From assembly GCA_016722065.1 (NCBI GenBank), contig JADKGX010000001.1, positions 1,798,001 through 1,862,000 on the forward strand: 64,000 bases of DNA, given 5' to 3'. Origin of the DNA: Planctomycetota bacterium. GTDB lineage: Bacteria > Planctomycetota > UBA8742 > UBA2392. This document shows, piece by piece, positions 1 to 9,900 of the stretch (the first letter of the stretch is position 1; the number at the start of each line of letters is the position of its first letter). Below the pieces are notes generated by a model. It did not search any database, was not told where the DNA came from, and saw only the letters and a list, made by a program, of their open reading frames with translations. The translations under genes and the position numbers were made by a program.

Positions 1-1282
1 GACGCGTAAAGCCCACCACATCCGCAAAAATGCTGGTCACGATTTCTTCGCGGCCGCGTGAAAGCTCGCTGGCAGCCCGGCCGGTAAAGCGCGCTGTCAC
101 ACGGTCGCCAAAGCCGCCCGGGTCAAGCTGCCGGTACACGCGGTCGACCCGTTCGACCCACAGCGGGTTGGCCCCGCGCAGCGCCACGCGGTCGGCGCGC
201 TGCAGGTGGGCCAGCATGCGGGGTGCATCGCTGGCCTGTTGCGCGCGCTGGGCCAGCAGCAGTTCGGTCAGCAGTTCGGCCTCGCAGGGGCCGGGCACGT
301 TGGCCAGCAGGCTGCGTGTGTCTTCCGCCAGCGTGGCCCCGGCAGTGCCGGGGCTGAGGCGCGCGCGCCAGTAGTGCACCAGGGCCCGTTCGGCTGGGGC
401 GCTGAAGTTGACTTCCGCCTGGGCCAGCAGGGTTTCTCGCGCCGTTGCTTCACTTTGTGCCCGCGCCCGTGCCAGTGCGGCAAAGCCCTTGAGGTGGTGC
501 GGGGTCGGGCCGCACAGGGCGGCCGTTGCCGCAAGCCGGTCTGCGGCAAGCATTGCCGCTTGTTCGGCCCCGGTTTCGCTATCCAGCAGGCCCTGCAACA
601 GCAGTGTTTGCAGGCGCAGGCGCGTAAGTGCCGGCAGGCCGGGTTGCGACAGGGCTTGTTGGCAGGCCTGCACTGCGGCCTGTGCGTTGCCCAGCCCCAG
701 TTCCAGCAGCGCCACGTTGCCCAGCGTGATGGCAATGCCCAGCGTGTCGCCGTCGCTTTGTTTATGGCGCGTTGATTGGTGGTACAGATAACGGGCTTCT
801 GTCCAGGCGCCCTGCCACATGGCGGCCTGGCCCAGGCTGTCGAGTATCCAGTTGCGGCTGGGGGATTCCTCGGCAAGGCGCAGGGCTTCTACAAGCGCCA
901 GTTCGCCCAGTGCCGGCTTGTCGCGCTGAATGTGCAGCACGCCCAGCGAATGCCAGGCGCGGGCGCGGGTAGCAGCGTCGGCCGTGGTGGCCAGTTGCTT
1001 CAGGGCGGCGCGCGCGGAATCTGGCTGGCCCCAGCGCAGTTCAAAGCGCGCCTGCAGCAGGGCAAGCGCCGGGTGCAACTCTGACGGGGGCGGCACTTGC
1101 ACCAGCCGGGCAAGGGCCTGGGTGGCCAGGTCGCGGTCCAGCATCTGCACGCCGCGCGTGGCGGCGTGCATTTGCCCGTCCCAGCCCAGGGGCAAATCGC
1201 TTGTGCCCAGCGAGGCATGTTCCGCCCGGCGCCACCAAAGGGCTGTATCAAAGGCCGGACTCTGGTTTGAGGGCTGGTTCAT
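1..1282 (-). CDS. TPR-rich protein with class III adenylate/guanylate cyclase domain (partial, runs off left edge)
   Basis: The reading frame opens at ATG 1282 and stays open to the window edge (427 codons). The first ~390 residues are Ala/Leu-rich helical repeats resembling TPRs (for example ARAWHSLGVLHIQRDKPALG and ITLGNVALLELGLGNAQAAV). The last visible residues, EEIVTSIFADVVGFT, match the first beta strand of class III nucleotidyl cyclases, including the metal-binding Asp of the FaDivGFT motif. The product is therefore probably a cytosolic sensor-type cyclase making cAMP or cGMP, with the TPRs N-terminal, which is the reverse of the common cyclase-then-TPR order. It starts 6 bases after the stop of the giant kinase gene, so the two are almost certainly co-transcribed. 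The substrate-specifying residues lie outside the window. Confidence 0.72.
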   Translation of the reverse strand, partial: MNQPSNQSPAFDTALWWRRAEHASLGTSDLPLGWDGQMHAATRGVQMLDRDLATQALARLVQVPPPSELHPALALLQARFELRWGQPDSARAALKQLATTADAATRARAWHSLGVLHIQRDKPALGELALVEALRLAEESPSRNWILDSLGQAAMWQGAWTEARYLYHQSTRHKQSDGDTLGIAITLGNVALLELGLGNAQAAVQACQQALSQPGLPALTRLRLQTLLLQGLLDSETGAEQAAMLAADRLAATAALCGPTPHHLKGFAALARARAQSEATARETLLAQAEVNFSAPAERALVHYWRARLSPGTAGATLAEDTRSLLANVPGPCEAELLTELLLAQRAQQASDAPRMLAHLQRADRVALRGANPLWVERVDRVYRQLDPGGFGDRVTARFTGRAASELSRGREEIVTSIFADVVGFTR

Positions 1283-1288
1283 GTTGCG

Positions 1289-4200
1289 CTATCGCAGACC
1301 ATCCAGGCCGTGCTGCACGCCCTTGGCGCAGAGTTCAAAGTAGTCTTTGTCCGGCCCGGCCGGGGTGGCCGCAGCCAGCGCGCGAAACTTGGCCAAAGCG
1401 TCGGTCAACATGGGCTTGTCGGAGTTGCGATCGCCGTTGTGCCACAACACGCGGGCCAGCAGCAGGCGGTCGATCTCGGCGCCGTTTTGTTCGGCGGCGC
1501 GCAGGGTTTGCAGTGCCCAGTCGTCCTGGCCGCGAAAGGCATACCACTGGCCCAGCAAGGCCAGGGCGTTGGCGTCGTCGGGGTTGGCCTGCAGGGTTTC
1601 CAGCGCGCGCGGCAGCCTGGCTTGGAACTCCTTGTAGCGCGCGGCGCGGTCCATGCGCTGCACGGCCATGCCGCCGTGTTCTGCGGTAACGACAATCGAG
1701 TGGCCATCGGCACTCATAAACGTGCACAGCGCGACACCGTTGTGTGAAGTCCAGACAAACACCTCGCGTCCGGTTGCGGCATCCCACATGCGGCGCGAGT
1801 TATCTTCGCCGGTGGTCAGAAGATAGCGGCCGTCGGGCGTGTAACTGACAAAGGTGACGGCCTTGCCTTGCTCGTGGGCCTGAAAGCGCCGCAGAAACCG
1901 GCGCTGGGTTACATCCCATATCGAGACCGCGCCTTGTTCGTGGCCGCTGGCAATGAAATTGCCGTCGGGCGAAAACGTCAGGCTGCGAATCCAGTCGCCG
2001 ATGCCGCTGGTGGCGCCGCCCATCAGGGGCTCCAGCCGGCCTTTTTCAGCCAGTTCGGCCAGCGACATGCGGCCGTAGCTGTCACACAGCAAAAGACGCG
2101 TGCCGTCTGGCGAAAGCTGGATCGGGCGGGCGACTTCCGTTGGGTGCGGCCATGTGGCCAGGCACTGGCCGTCGTTGGGGTTCCACAGGCGAAAGGTGTT
2201 GTCCCAACTGCTGGTGCACAGACGGCCATCGGGCAGCACCACCAGCCCGTTGACGGGGTCGGTGTGACCCTGCAGGCGCCGGATCAGCTTGCCGGTGGCC
2301 AGTTCCCAGATCGCGACGGTTTTGTCTTCGCCACAGGTGGCCAGCCGTGCGGCGTCCAGTTGCACAATTTCGGCAATCCAGCCTTCGTGGGCCTTCCATT
2401 CCAGCAGCGGTGCGGCCAGCTCCAGGTCATGGATACGCACCCAGCCGTTGGTGGTAATCGAGGCCGTCAGGCGCGGGTCCGACAGCCCGATCGCGCGCCG
2501 CGGGTCCTGCGCGCTGGGCATGGTCAGCATGGTCAGTTCGGGTTGCACCTGAACATCCCACAGTTCCAGCGCCGGCGGGTTGCTGCCCGAAAGCAACAGT
2601 TGCGACCCCGGGTGAAAGGCCAGCGTGCGCACATCGCCCTGGGCGTACAGCTTGCGCACAATGGTCAACTTGGCCGTGTCAAAGATGCCGATTTCGCCGT
2701 CGCCAACGGTGAACGCCAGATAATGGCTGTCCGGCGACGCGGCCATGGCCGTCACCGGCCCCGGTGCCTGGTAAAACTCGTGTGCGGTGCGCGGCCCCAG
2801 TTCAATGCCCACAACCTTGCCGTCGTGGGCCGAAGCCACCAGCCACTTGCCGTCTTCAAGGAATGCAACGCCGGTGCTGACTTTGTCAAAGGCCTGATAG
2901 TTGAAAAGCGATTCGCCCGAGGCGAAGTCCCAAAGCCGCATGCAGCCGTCGCCGCCGGCTGTGCCGACAAACTTGCCATCGGGGCTGAAGGCAACGCCAC
3001 CGGAGTTCACGGCTGCTGCGCCCTGGGGCAGCGTATGGCCGCGCAACACGCGCAGCGGCTGGCGCTTGCCGACCTGCCACAGGCACACCACCAGATCCCA
3101 GCCGCTGGTTGCGAAATACTTGCCGTCTGCGGAAAGGGCAATGTGCGACACCTGGCCGTTGTGGCCGCGTGCCAGTGGCTGCCACTTGCCGCTGGATACT
3201 TCCAGCGTGGAAATGCCGCCGTCTTCGTCGCCGACCAGCAGGCTGCGGCCATCTGGCAGAAAGCAAAGTGCGCTGGGTGTGCTGGCACCGCGCGTGGCCG
3301 CAAGCTGGCGGCCCGTGCGGATGTCCCAGACGCGCAAGGAATTTTCCGTGCTGCAGGATGCGGCCGTGTTGCCGTCGGGCGAAATTGCCACCTCCGCAAT
3401 GCCCATGGCATGGTTTTCCAGCACGCGCTTGCGCGCGCCATCCGACGCCGCGAACTCCCACAGTTTGGCGTCCGAGCCGGCGGTGTAGATCGACCCACCG
3501 ACCAGGGCCAGTGCGCGCGTGCTGCTGAAGTGCCCGTCCATGGCAAAGCGCAGCACCCCCGCCGGAAAGTCCCATACGCGTGTGGATTCGTCCGTCGAGC
3601 CGGTTATCAACGTCGCGCCGGCGGCGTCCACCGCCACGCGGCACAAGTCGCCCTGGTGGCCCGCCAGGGGGCGCAGCGGCAGCTTTTCGTCGGCTTGCCA
3701 CAAGCCCAGAAAACCCGCGCTGCCGCCCAGCACGATCTCGCCCGAGGCCGGCCAGCAGCAGCACAGCAGCATTGCACCCGGGCTGATCTCTTCCTGCCGC
3801 AGGGTTTCGCCGCTTTCAACATCCCAGATACGCGCAAAGCCGTCCTGGCCCACGGTCAGCAGGCGTTTGCCGTCTGGGGCCAGGGCGCAATCAGGCACCC
3901 AGCCCTGGTGGGCCTTGCGCCGCCACTTCAATTCACCGCTTTGCGTGTCCCAGCAGATCAAGTCGCCGTCTTCGCCGCAGGAAAGCGCCCGCGTGCCATC
4001 GGGTGTCAGCGCCACGCGCAGGACGGCCTTGCTGTGGCCATACAACGTGTGGCTTGTGGTGCCGGTCTTGAAGTCCCACAGCCGCACGGTGGTATCTCCG
4101 CTGCCGGTGACCAGCAGCGTGGCGTCGCGCGACAGGGCCAGCGAATTGACCACATCGGTGTGGCCCTGCAACTGGCGCGACTGGCGCCATTGTTCCAGGT

Positions 4201-6859
4201 CCCACTCAACCACCCCTTTTGCCGTGGCGAGCAACAAAAGGCGCGCATTTGGCACCACGGCCATGTCCTGGATATCGCCAAAGGTCTGGCGGCCCAGCGC
4301 AAACAGGCGCGGCGGGCTGCTGGCGTTGCACATCATCAAGCCGCCCTGTGCGGGCAGCGTGTTCAACCCCAGGGCCTGCAGGTTGGCCTGGGCTTCCTCG
4401 TACCTTTGCGCGCCTTCGCGGTAGCGGCCCCCGGCCAGCAGGGCGTCGCCGTGCAGAATGATGCTGGCGGCCAGGTTGCGGCGGGCGTCGCGCTCTGCCG
4501 CTTCGGCCTGCGTGGCGGCGCGTTTGGCGTTTTGTTCTTCGCGCTCGGCCACGCCCCGGGCCGTCGTGGCCAGTTCCTGCTGGCGTTGGGCTTCGCCCTT
4601 CTGGTGTTCGGCCTCGCGGCGCTGGTGGTCGGCTTCGTCGCGTTGTTCGGTGGCGACCTTCTGCTGCGCCTGGGCCAGTGCCCGTTCCTTTTCCGCCAGG
4701 TCTTTCTGGGTCAGGGCATCGCTGCGCGAGGCACTGAGGCTGAACACAAAATACGAGGCCAGCGCCAGCAGCACCGCCAGCGCAGCAGCCACCGTGGCCA
4801 CCAGCGGCTTGTTGCGAGAATAGAATAGCCGCAGGTAGTGAAAGGCCGAAGGCGCACGGGCCACAATCGGCTCGCCACGCGCAAAGCTTTCCAGGTCCTG
4901 CGCAAAGGCCCGCGCGCTTGCATAGCGTTCTGCGGCCAGCTTGCTGGTGGCAACGCGAATGATGGTTTCCAGATCGCGCGGCACGGCAGCGTTGAGGTCA
5001 CGCGGGGCCTTGGGTTCTTCCTGCAGCACCTGCTGGATCAGGCGGGCCTCGGAATCGCCGTCGTGAATCGGGGCCAGCGCGGCCAGTTCATACAACGTCG
5101 CGCCCAGCGAATAGACGTCGGCGGATTCGGTCACTTCCAGCATCTGGTGCTGCAATTGTTCGGGCGGCATGTAACGCAGCGTGCCCAGAATCTTGACGCT
5201 GCTTTGGGTCAGACTGAGTGACCTGTCCTGCATCTGGGCCAGCCCAAGGTCCATGATCACGGCGCGCTCGCCGTTGCTGGTCAGCATGATGTTGCCGGGC
5301 TTGAGGTCGCGGTGGACAATGCCGTGCTGGTGCAGGTGCGCCACGCCAGCGGCCGCCTGGGCCATGATTTCGGCCAGGCTTTGGTAGTAGTTGCGGCCCT
5401 GGGCAATCTGCGGCATGGGTTGTTCCAGCACCGGCACATCGTTGCCGGCGCTGTCCTTGACCCGCCCCTGCCCGCGCGAGGCCGTGGTCAGAGCCTGCAA
5501 CAGGTGGCCTTGCCGATACTCGCCGTGGCTGGCGTCCTTCCAGCGCGTCAACACGCCGTACACGCCGGCCAGGTCGCTGCCCTCTACGTATTCCATGGCG
5601 TAGTAGTGGCGCTCGCCTTCCTGGCCTGCGGCCAGCACCTTGATCACGTTGGGGTGGTCGCAGCGGCCAAGCGCCGCGATTTCGCGCCGGAAGCGCGCCA
5701 CGGCAATCGGATCCGCTGCCACGGAAGGCGGCAGCACCTTCAGCGCCACAATGCGGTTCAGGCTGGCTTGTTCGGCCTTGTAGACAATGCCCATGCCGCC
5801 GCGGCCCAGTTCTCCCAGAATGCGAAAGCCGCCAATCCATTGGCCCTCGGGCTGGGCTGGCGCGGCGGGTTCGTCGTCATCGGCGCCGATTTCCCCGGCA
5901 TCGACTTTGCGGCCACTGATGCGAGTCAGCAGCGCGGCCAGTTCTTCCACCGGGTTATGCGATTGCAGGCGTGCGCCGCTGTCGTAATCGAGGTACTCGA
6001 CATTCTTGACGCCGAATTCGCCGGTGTTGCGGCGCCGTGCGTTGACCTTGTTCAGGCAGCCCACGCGGTCGCGCTCAAAATCGTCTACTTCATACACCGC
6101 AAAGGGGTGCAGGTTGACGCGCACGCCGGGGCCGCACAGCAACAGGCGGCCCGGTTTGATCTGTGCGTCGGCGGGCCGGGGCTGGTCTTCAAAGGGCACG
6201 TGCACGCCGTCGCCACGCAACTGGTCATAGCGCCGCAGGGTGGCGCCGGTGCGCACATCGGCCACGTCGCGTGCCACACACAACGCCAATTCGCCAAAGG
6301 GTTCCAATTCGCGCACGGCTTCGCTTACGGCTTCTATGAGCAGCGGCGCAGCCTGGGCGTAAAACGCCGCCGTGCGCTGGCCGCCGTGCCCCAGCTCGTT
6401 GTTGCGGTAGGCCACAATGGCGTCAAACAGGTCCAGCAGCGTGACGCTGCTGCGGTTGTCGGTCTCTCCACGCGCGCCGGCGGCGAACTGCAGAAACGCC
6501 GCAGCCCAGGGCCGCGGTGCCCGCGCTGTCAGGCGCCCGTGCAGACCGGCCAGCGGTATCAGCGCGGCATCAGGCCGGGCCGCCAGCTTGGCCGCAGTTT
6601 CGCGCCAGATGCCAAGCCAGTGGCCAACCGAGGGCCGGGCAATGGATTCCAGCAGCGTATTCAGGTGCGGGTCTTTGCCATCGACTTCCAGGTAAACGCT
6701 GATTTGCGCCGCCGAGGCCAGCTTGAGCATCGATTCAAAAAAATAGTAGGCCGCTAGGTGGCTGCCTTCGGGCGATTTGGCGTTCAGCGCCCGGCGCAGG
6801 GTCTGCGCCAGAGGCAACGGAAGCCGCTGCAAGAGTTGCGATGCCCGCCCGACGTCCAT
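1289..6859 (-). CDS. Giant Ser/Thr protein kinase with N-terminal HEPN-like region, TM segment, coiled coil and C-terminal WD40 propeller(s)
   Basis: A 1856-residue predicted membrane-anchored protein kinase. ATG 6859 is preferred over an upstream GTG (6913) because GGAG lies 8 bases before it and a TATACT box sits at 6887-6882. Order of parts: an N-terminal helical region with RNNELGH (R152-H158), which fits the HEPN Rx4-6H motif; kinase domain about 343-620 with glycine loop GRGGMG, VALK lysine, HRDLKPGN catalytic loop, and MDLG in place of DFG (D537); a Tyr/Gly-rich insertion before the catalytic loop; a TM segment about 684-706; a long Glu/Gln/Ala-rich coiled coil; many WD40 repeats about 860-1720; and a short TPR-like tail. 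The cyclase gene follows 6 bases downstream. The signal sensed is unknown; scaffold-type signalling is inferred from the WD40 repeats. Confidence 0.88.
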   Translation of the reverse strand: MDVGRASQLLQRLPLPLAQTLRRALNAKSPEGSHLAAYYFFESMLKLASAAQISVYLEVDGKDPHLNTLLESIARPSVGHWLGIWRETAAKLAARPDAALIPLAGLHGRLTARAPRPWAAAFLQFAAGARGETDNRSSVTLLDLFDAIVAYRNNELGHGGQRTAAFYAQAAPLLIEAVSEAVRELEPFGELALCVARDVADVRTGATLRRYDQLRGDGVHVPFEDQPRPADAQIKPGRLLLCGPGVRVNLHPFAVYEVDDFERDRVGCLNKVNARRRNTGEFGVKNVEYLDYDSGARLQSHNPVEELAALLTRISGRKVDAGEIGADDDEPAAPAQPEGQWIGGFRILGELGRGGMGIVYKAEQASLNRIVALKVLPPSVAADPIAVARFRREIAALGRCDHPNVIKVLAAGQEGERHYYAMEYVEGSDLAGVYGVLTRWKDASHGEYRQGHLLQALTTASRGQGRVKDSAGNDVPVLEQPMPQIAQGRNYYQSLAEIMAQAAAGVAHLHQHGIVHRDLKPGNIMLTSNGERAVIMDLGLAQMQDRSLSLTQSSVKILGTLRYMPPEQLQHQMLEVTESADVYSLGATLYELAALAPIHDGDSEARLIQQVLQEEPKAPRDLNAAVPRDLETIIRVATSKLAAERYASARAFAQDLESFARGEPIVARAPSAFHYLRLFYSRNKPLVATVAAALAVLLALASYFVFSLSASRSDALTQKDLAEKERALAQAQQKVATEQRDEADHQRREAEHQKGEAQRQQELATTARGVAEREEQNAKRAATQAEAAERDARRNLAASIILHGDALLAGGRYREGAQRYEEAQANLQALGLNTLPAQGGLMMCNASSPPRLFALGRQTFGDIQDMAVVPNARLLLLATAKGVVEWDLEQWRQSRQLQGHTDVVNSLALSRDATLLVTGSGDTTVRLWDFKTGTTSHTLYGHSKAVLRVALTPDGTRALSCGEDGDLICWDTQSGELKWRRKAHQGWVPDCALAPDGKRLLTVGQDGFARIWDVESGETLRQEEISPGAMLLCCCWPASGEIVLGGSAGFLGLWQADEKLPLRPLAGHQGDLCRVAVDAAGATLITGSTDESTRVWDFPAGVLRFAMDGHFSSTRALALVGGSIYTAGSDAKLWEFAASDGARKRVLENHAMGIAEVAISPDGNTAASCSTENSLRVWDIRTGRQLAATRGASTPSALCFLPDGRSLLVGDEDGGISTLEVSSGKWQPLARGHNGQVSHIALSADGKYFATSGWDLVVCLWQVGKRQPLRVLRGHTLPQGAAAVNSGGVAFSPDGKFVGTAGGDGCMRLWDFASGESLFNYQAFDKVSTGVAFLEDGKWLVASAHDGKVVGIELGPRTAHEFYQAPGPVTAMAASPDSHYLAFTVGDGEIGIFDTAKLTIVRKLYAQGDVRTLAFHPGSQLLLSGSNPPALELWDVQVQPELTMLTMPSAQDPRRAIGLSDPRLTASITTNGWVRIHDLELAAPLLEWKAHEGWIAEIVQLDAARLATCGEDKTVAIWELATGKLIRRLQGHTDPVNGLVVLPDGRLCTSSWDNTFRLWNPNDGQCLATWPHPTEVARPIQLSPDGTRLLLCDSYGRMSLAELAEKGRLEPLMGGATSGIGDWIRSLTFSPDGNFIASGHEQGAVSIWDVTQRRFLRRFQAHEQGKAVTFVSYTPDGRYLLTTGEDNSRRMWDAATGREVFVWTSHNGVALCTFMSADGHSIVVTAEHGGMAVQRMDRAARYKEFQARLPRALETLQANPDDANALALLGQWYAFRGQDDWALQTLRAAEQNGAEIDRLLLARVLWHNGDRNSDKPMLTDALAKFRALAAATPAGPDKDYFELCAKGVQHGLDGLR

Positions 6860-6881
6860 GCCTGCTCCAGGGTGGCCGGAA

Positions 6882-6887
6882 AGTATA
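6882..6887 (-). promoter_or_regulatory. Putative -10 box of the giant kinase-cyclase transcript
   Basis: TATACT on the minus strand, 22 bases before the preferred ATG at 6859 and inside the space between two same-strand genes. No convincing -35 is seen. It supports the ATG start over the upstream GTG start. Confidence 0.35.
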
Positions 6888-6936
6888 GCCCCCGGGCGGG
6901 CCGCGCGGTACACCGGCGGCGCGCGGGCTGGGCGGG

Positions 6937-9900
6937 CTACTTGGCGTGGGCGCGCGATACGTCGACGTTCAGACGCGCCTTGACATCTGTGCCGGGCACC
7001 TTGGCCTCCAGCACACAGGCGCCCTCAATGCCGGGCGCGGTAAACGTGCCGTTCTTGTCGACAACGCCCGTGCCCTTGATGCGTGTCCACTGCACCTTGA
7101 TGGGGTGTTCGCCGTCTTCGTCGTCAATGCCCACGGCCGTGACGTGCGCTTCTTCCAGTGGGCCCAGTGCCAGCACCGGCGGCTTGATCTTCAACTTGAT
7201 GATCTTGGGCGGTGCAGCGTGGTTGGTCAGCACAATCCGCGCCGGTTTGCTGGTGCCAATGTTGCCGGCGGCATCGGTGGCCACGGCTGTAACTGCGTAT
7301 TCACCGTCAGGCAGCGTGGAAGTATCGATTTCACGGCTGTACGGCGGCGTGCTGACGGGCTCGCCTATCGCCTTGCCGTTAAAGCAGAACTGCACGCGTT
7401 CCACGCCGTTGGGGTCGCTGGCCGATGCCACAAACGGCAGCAGCCCGCGCGCGCGCTTGCCATCTTTGGGCTCATGCAGCTCCACATGCGGCGCGGTGTT
7501 GTCGACCAGAAAGCGCCGCCCGGCGCTGCGCCGCACATGCCCCAGCACGTCGCTGGCCTCAATCGCTGCTTCGTGGGGCCCTTCCGCCAGTTGCGTGGTG
7601 TTGACCTTCCAGCCCCAGGGGCCGGCTTCCAGCGTGGCGCCATAATACTGGCCGTCGATCAGCAGCCGGGCTTTGTCGACGCCAATCGGGTCGCCTACCG
7701 TGGCCTGCATGGTGACTACGCCGCCAATCAACTGGTTTTCACGCGGCGAGGCCACACTGCTTTCCGGGCCCGGGCTTTCGTGTTCAAACTCCAGCAGGTG
7801 GCGGCCGGGTTCCAGCGCCCGCGTCAGCATGTGAATTTTGCCCACGCCCTCGGTCTCCACTTCCGTGCCGTCGACACTGACCTTCTTGAGGCCCGGAAAG
7901 GCCACGCGCACCTGCGCGCGCGTACTGAGGTAAAGCACCGCCTGGGGCCCGCTGGCGCAGATGCTGAACTCCACGGGCTTGTCCGGCGCCTCGGGGTGGC
8001 TGGCGCCAAAACCCAGGTGAATGCCTTCCTGCATGTCGTAGGCCAGAACCGACGTGGCCTTGATGGCAACGTAGCGGCCCGGGTAGTCGTCGCGGCGGTC
8101 AACAAACGCCATCAAGGCATCGGTCCAGACCCAGCCGCATTGCTGGGGCATGCCGCCCTGCCAGCCGTTGAACAGGATGGCGCCTTCGCCCATGGTATTG
8201 CGATAGACGCGGCCTTTTTCTTCCACGTTCAGGCGGCGCACTTCGGGCATCTGCTCAACTTTGCCCAGGGCAATCACGCTGGCCAGATCGCCGCGGCCGC
8301 GCATGAATTCCAGCGACAACCCGGGGCTGGTGCCCGGCCCGCCGCGTTCCACGCCCTGGCTGAAGCCGTTGGAATAGAACGTAAAGCGTGCGCTGCGGTC
8401 GGAGCCGTCGGTGGCCGCAACGGCCAGGGTGCCGCGGTCCATGGACTGGGCCTGGTCCGAACCCTCAATGCGCAACCGCGCACGCTTGAGTGTGCGGCCG
8501 TCGCCGATATCAAAGCGGTCAAACAGCAGCGCGGTTTGTTCGGCGCGCAGGTACAGCAGGTGGCGCTGGGCCAGGCTGCCGTCATCGCACTTGAAGTCGC
8601 CGTTCATGTAGGCCGCGCCGCCCATTTCAATGTAATCGCGCACGCGGCCGGCAATCACGCGCCCGCCGTGTTCCGCAAACATGTCGGGTTCAATCACCAG
8701 CTTCAGGTTCACGCCCTGGCTGGCCAGGTGCACGTAGGGCAGGGTGCCAAGTTCCGCCTGCAGGGTCACAATCGGGCTGCTGGGGTCCCAATCACTGCGC
8801 ACGACAATGCGCGTTTCACTCAGCCTCGCGCCCGGCGTCATGGTGTTTTCGGGCGAGGCCGTGGTCAGTTCCGGGTCGTAGAACACCGCTGTCAACACCG
8901 CATCCAGCCCGGCTGCAGCCGGCAGTTCCAGGCGCAGGCGCCCGGTGGGCCGCTTTTCGTCGTTGACGCGCCGCGCAGCATCAGCGACGGAAAGCTGGTG
9001 CAGCAGCCACTGCGCCACGCCATCGCGATAGGTATCGGCCAGGCGCGCCCACAGCGGCGTGGCGGCGCGAAGTTCCGTCACTGTCAGGCGCGAGCTGGCA
9101 AACAGCCCCTGGCGCGAGCTGCCAAACTGGTGCGCGGCCCAGCGCGGAAGCTGGCTCAGGTTGCCGCCAGCACCCATCAGCATGTCGTCTTCGTAGTAGC
9201 GCTTGAAGGCCTCCGAAAACGGCAGCAGATAGCGCATCAACTCCGTCAGCCCGTGCAGGTCGCTGGCGGCGGGGCGGCCGTTATCGGCCACGCGGTTCTG
9301 CAGCAGGGTGTGGGCGCGCTGCTCAGCGGTGTCGACCCAGCGTTTGGCATCAGCGTAGAAACGCTCAAAGGTCATCAGCGGCAAGCCGACAAGCCCCAGT
9401 GCCATGGCACCGGTTTCACTCAAGTTCGCCGGCAGGTTCAGGTTCGGGTCGCCCACAAACACGGCCAGCCGCTTGGCGTTGTGGTGCAGAATGCCGGCCA
9501 GGTCGTCTTTGTCGGCGGCCGTCAGGTAGGGGCTCAAGAAATCCGCCGCCAGGGCCATGTCGCGCAGGGCCGTGATGCAGCCGCGCCCGGGCGGGGTGTC
9601 CGGGTCCTGGCCGGCGCGGTCCTGAAACAGCCCGTTGTTCTGGTGGGCCTTGAGGCCCAGCGCATTCAGCGCCCAAAGCCGGGCGTCTTCACGCCCCGTG
9701 AGCCGCGCCACAAAGGCGGTTTCCAGCAGCGACGGGCTTTCTGAGATATCGGCGCCCCAACTGACAGCGCGCAAGTCGTAATAGGAATGGTCAAAGGGTA
9801 CGGGCGCCCGGGCGCGCAACACGGCGTCGATGCGCGATTCCATGGCACGCAGCAGCGGAACCAGCAGGCCGCGCTTTGTGCGCCTGGAAAGATTCTCCAG

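Noticed and set aside
1868..4828. 986-codon open frame antisense to the giant kinase
   Set aside because: It is a GC-driven shadow: high in Gln/His/Arg/Ala with no domain, while the opposite strand has clear WD40 and kinase motifs.
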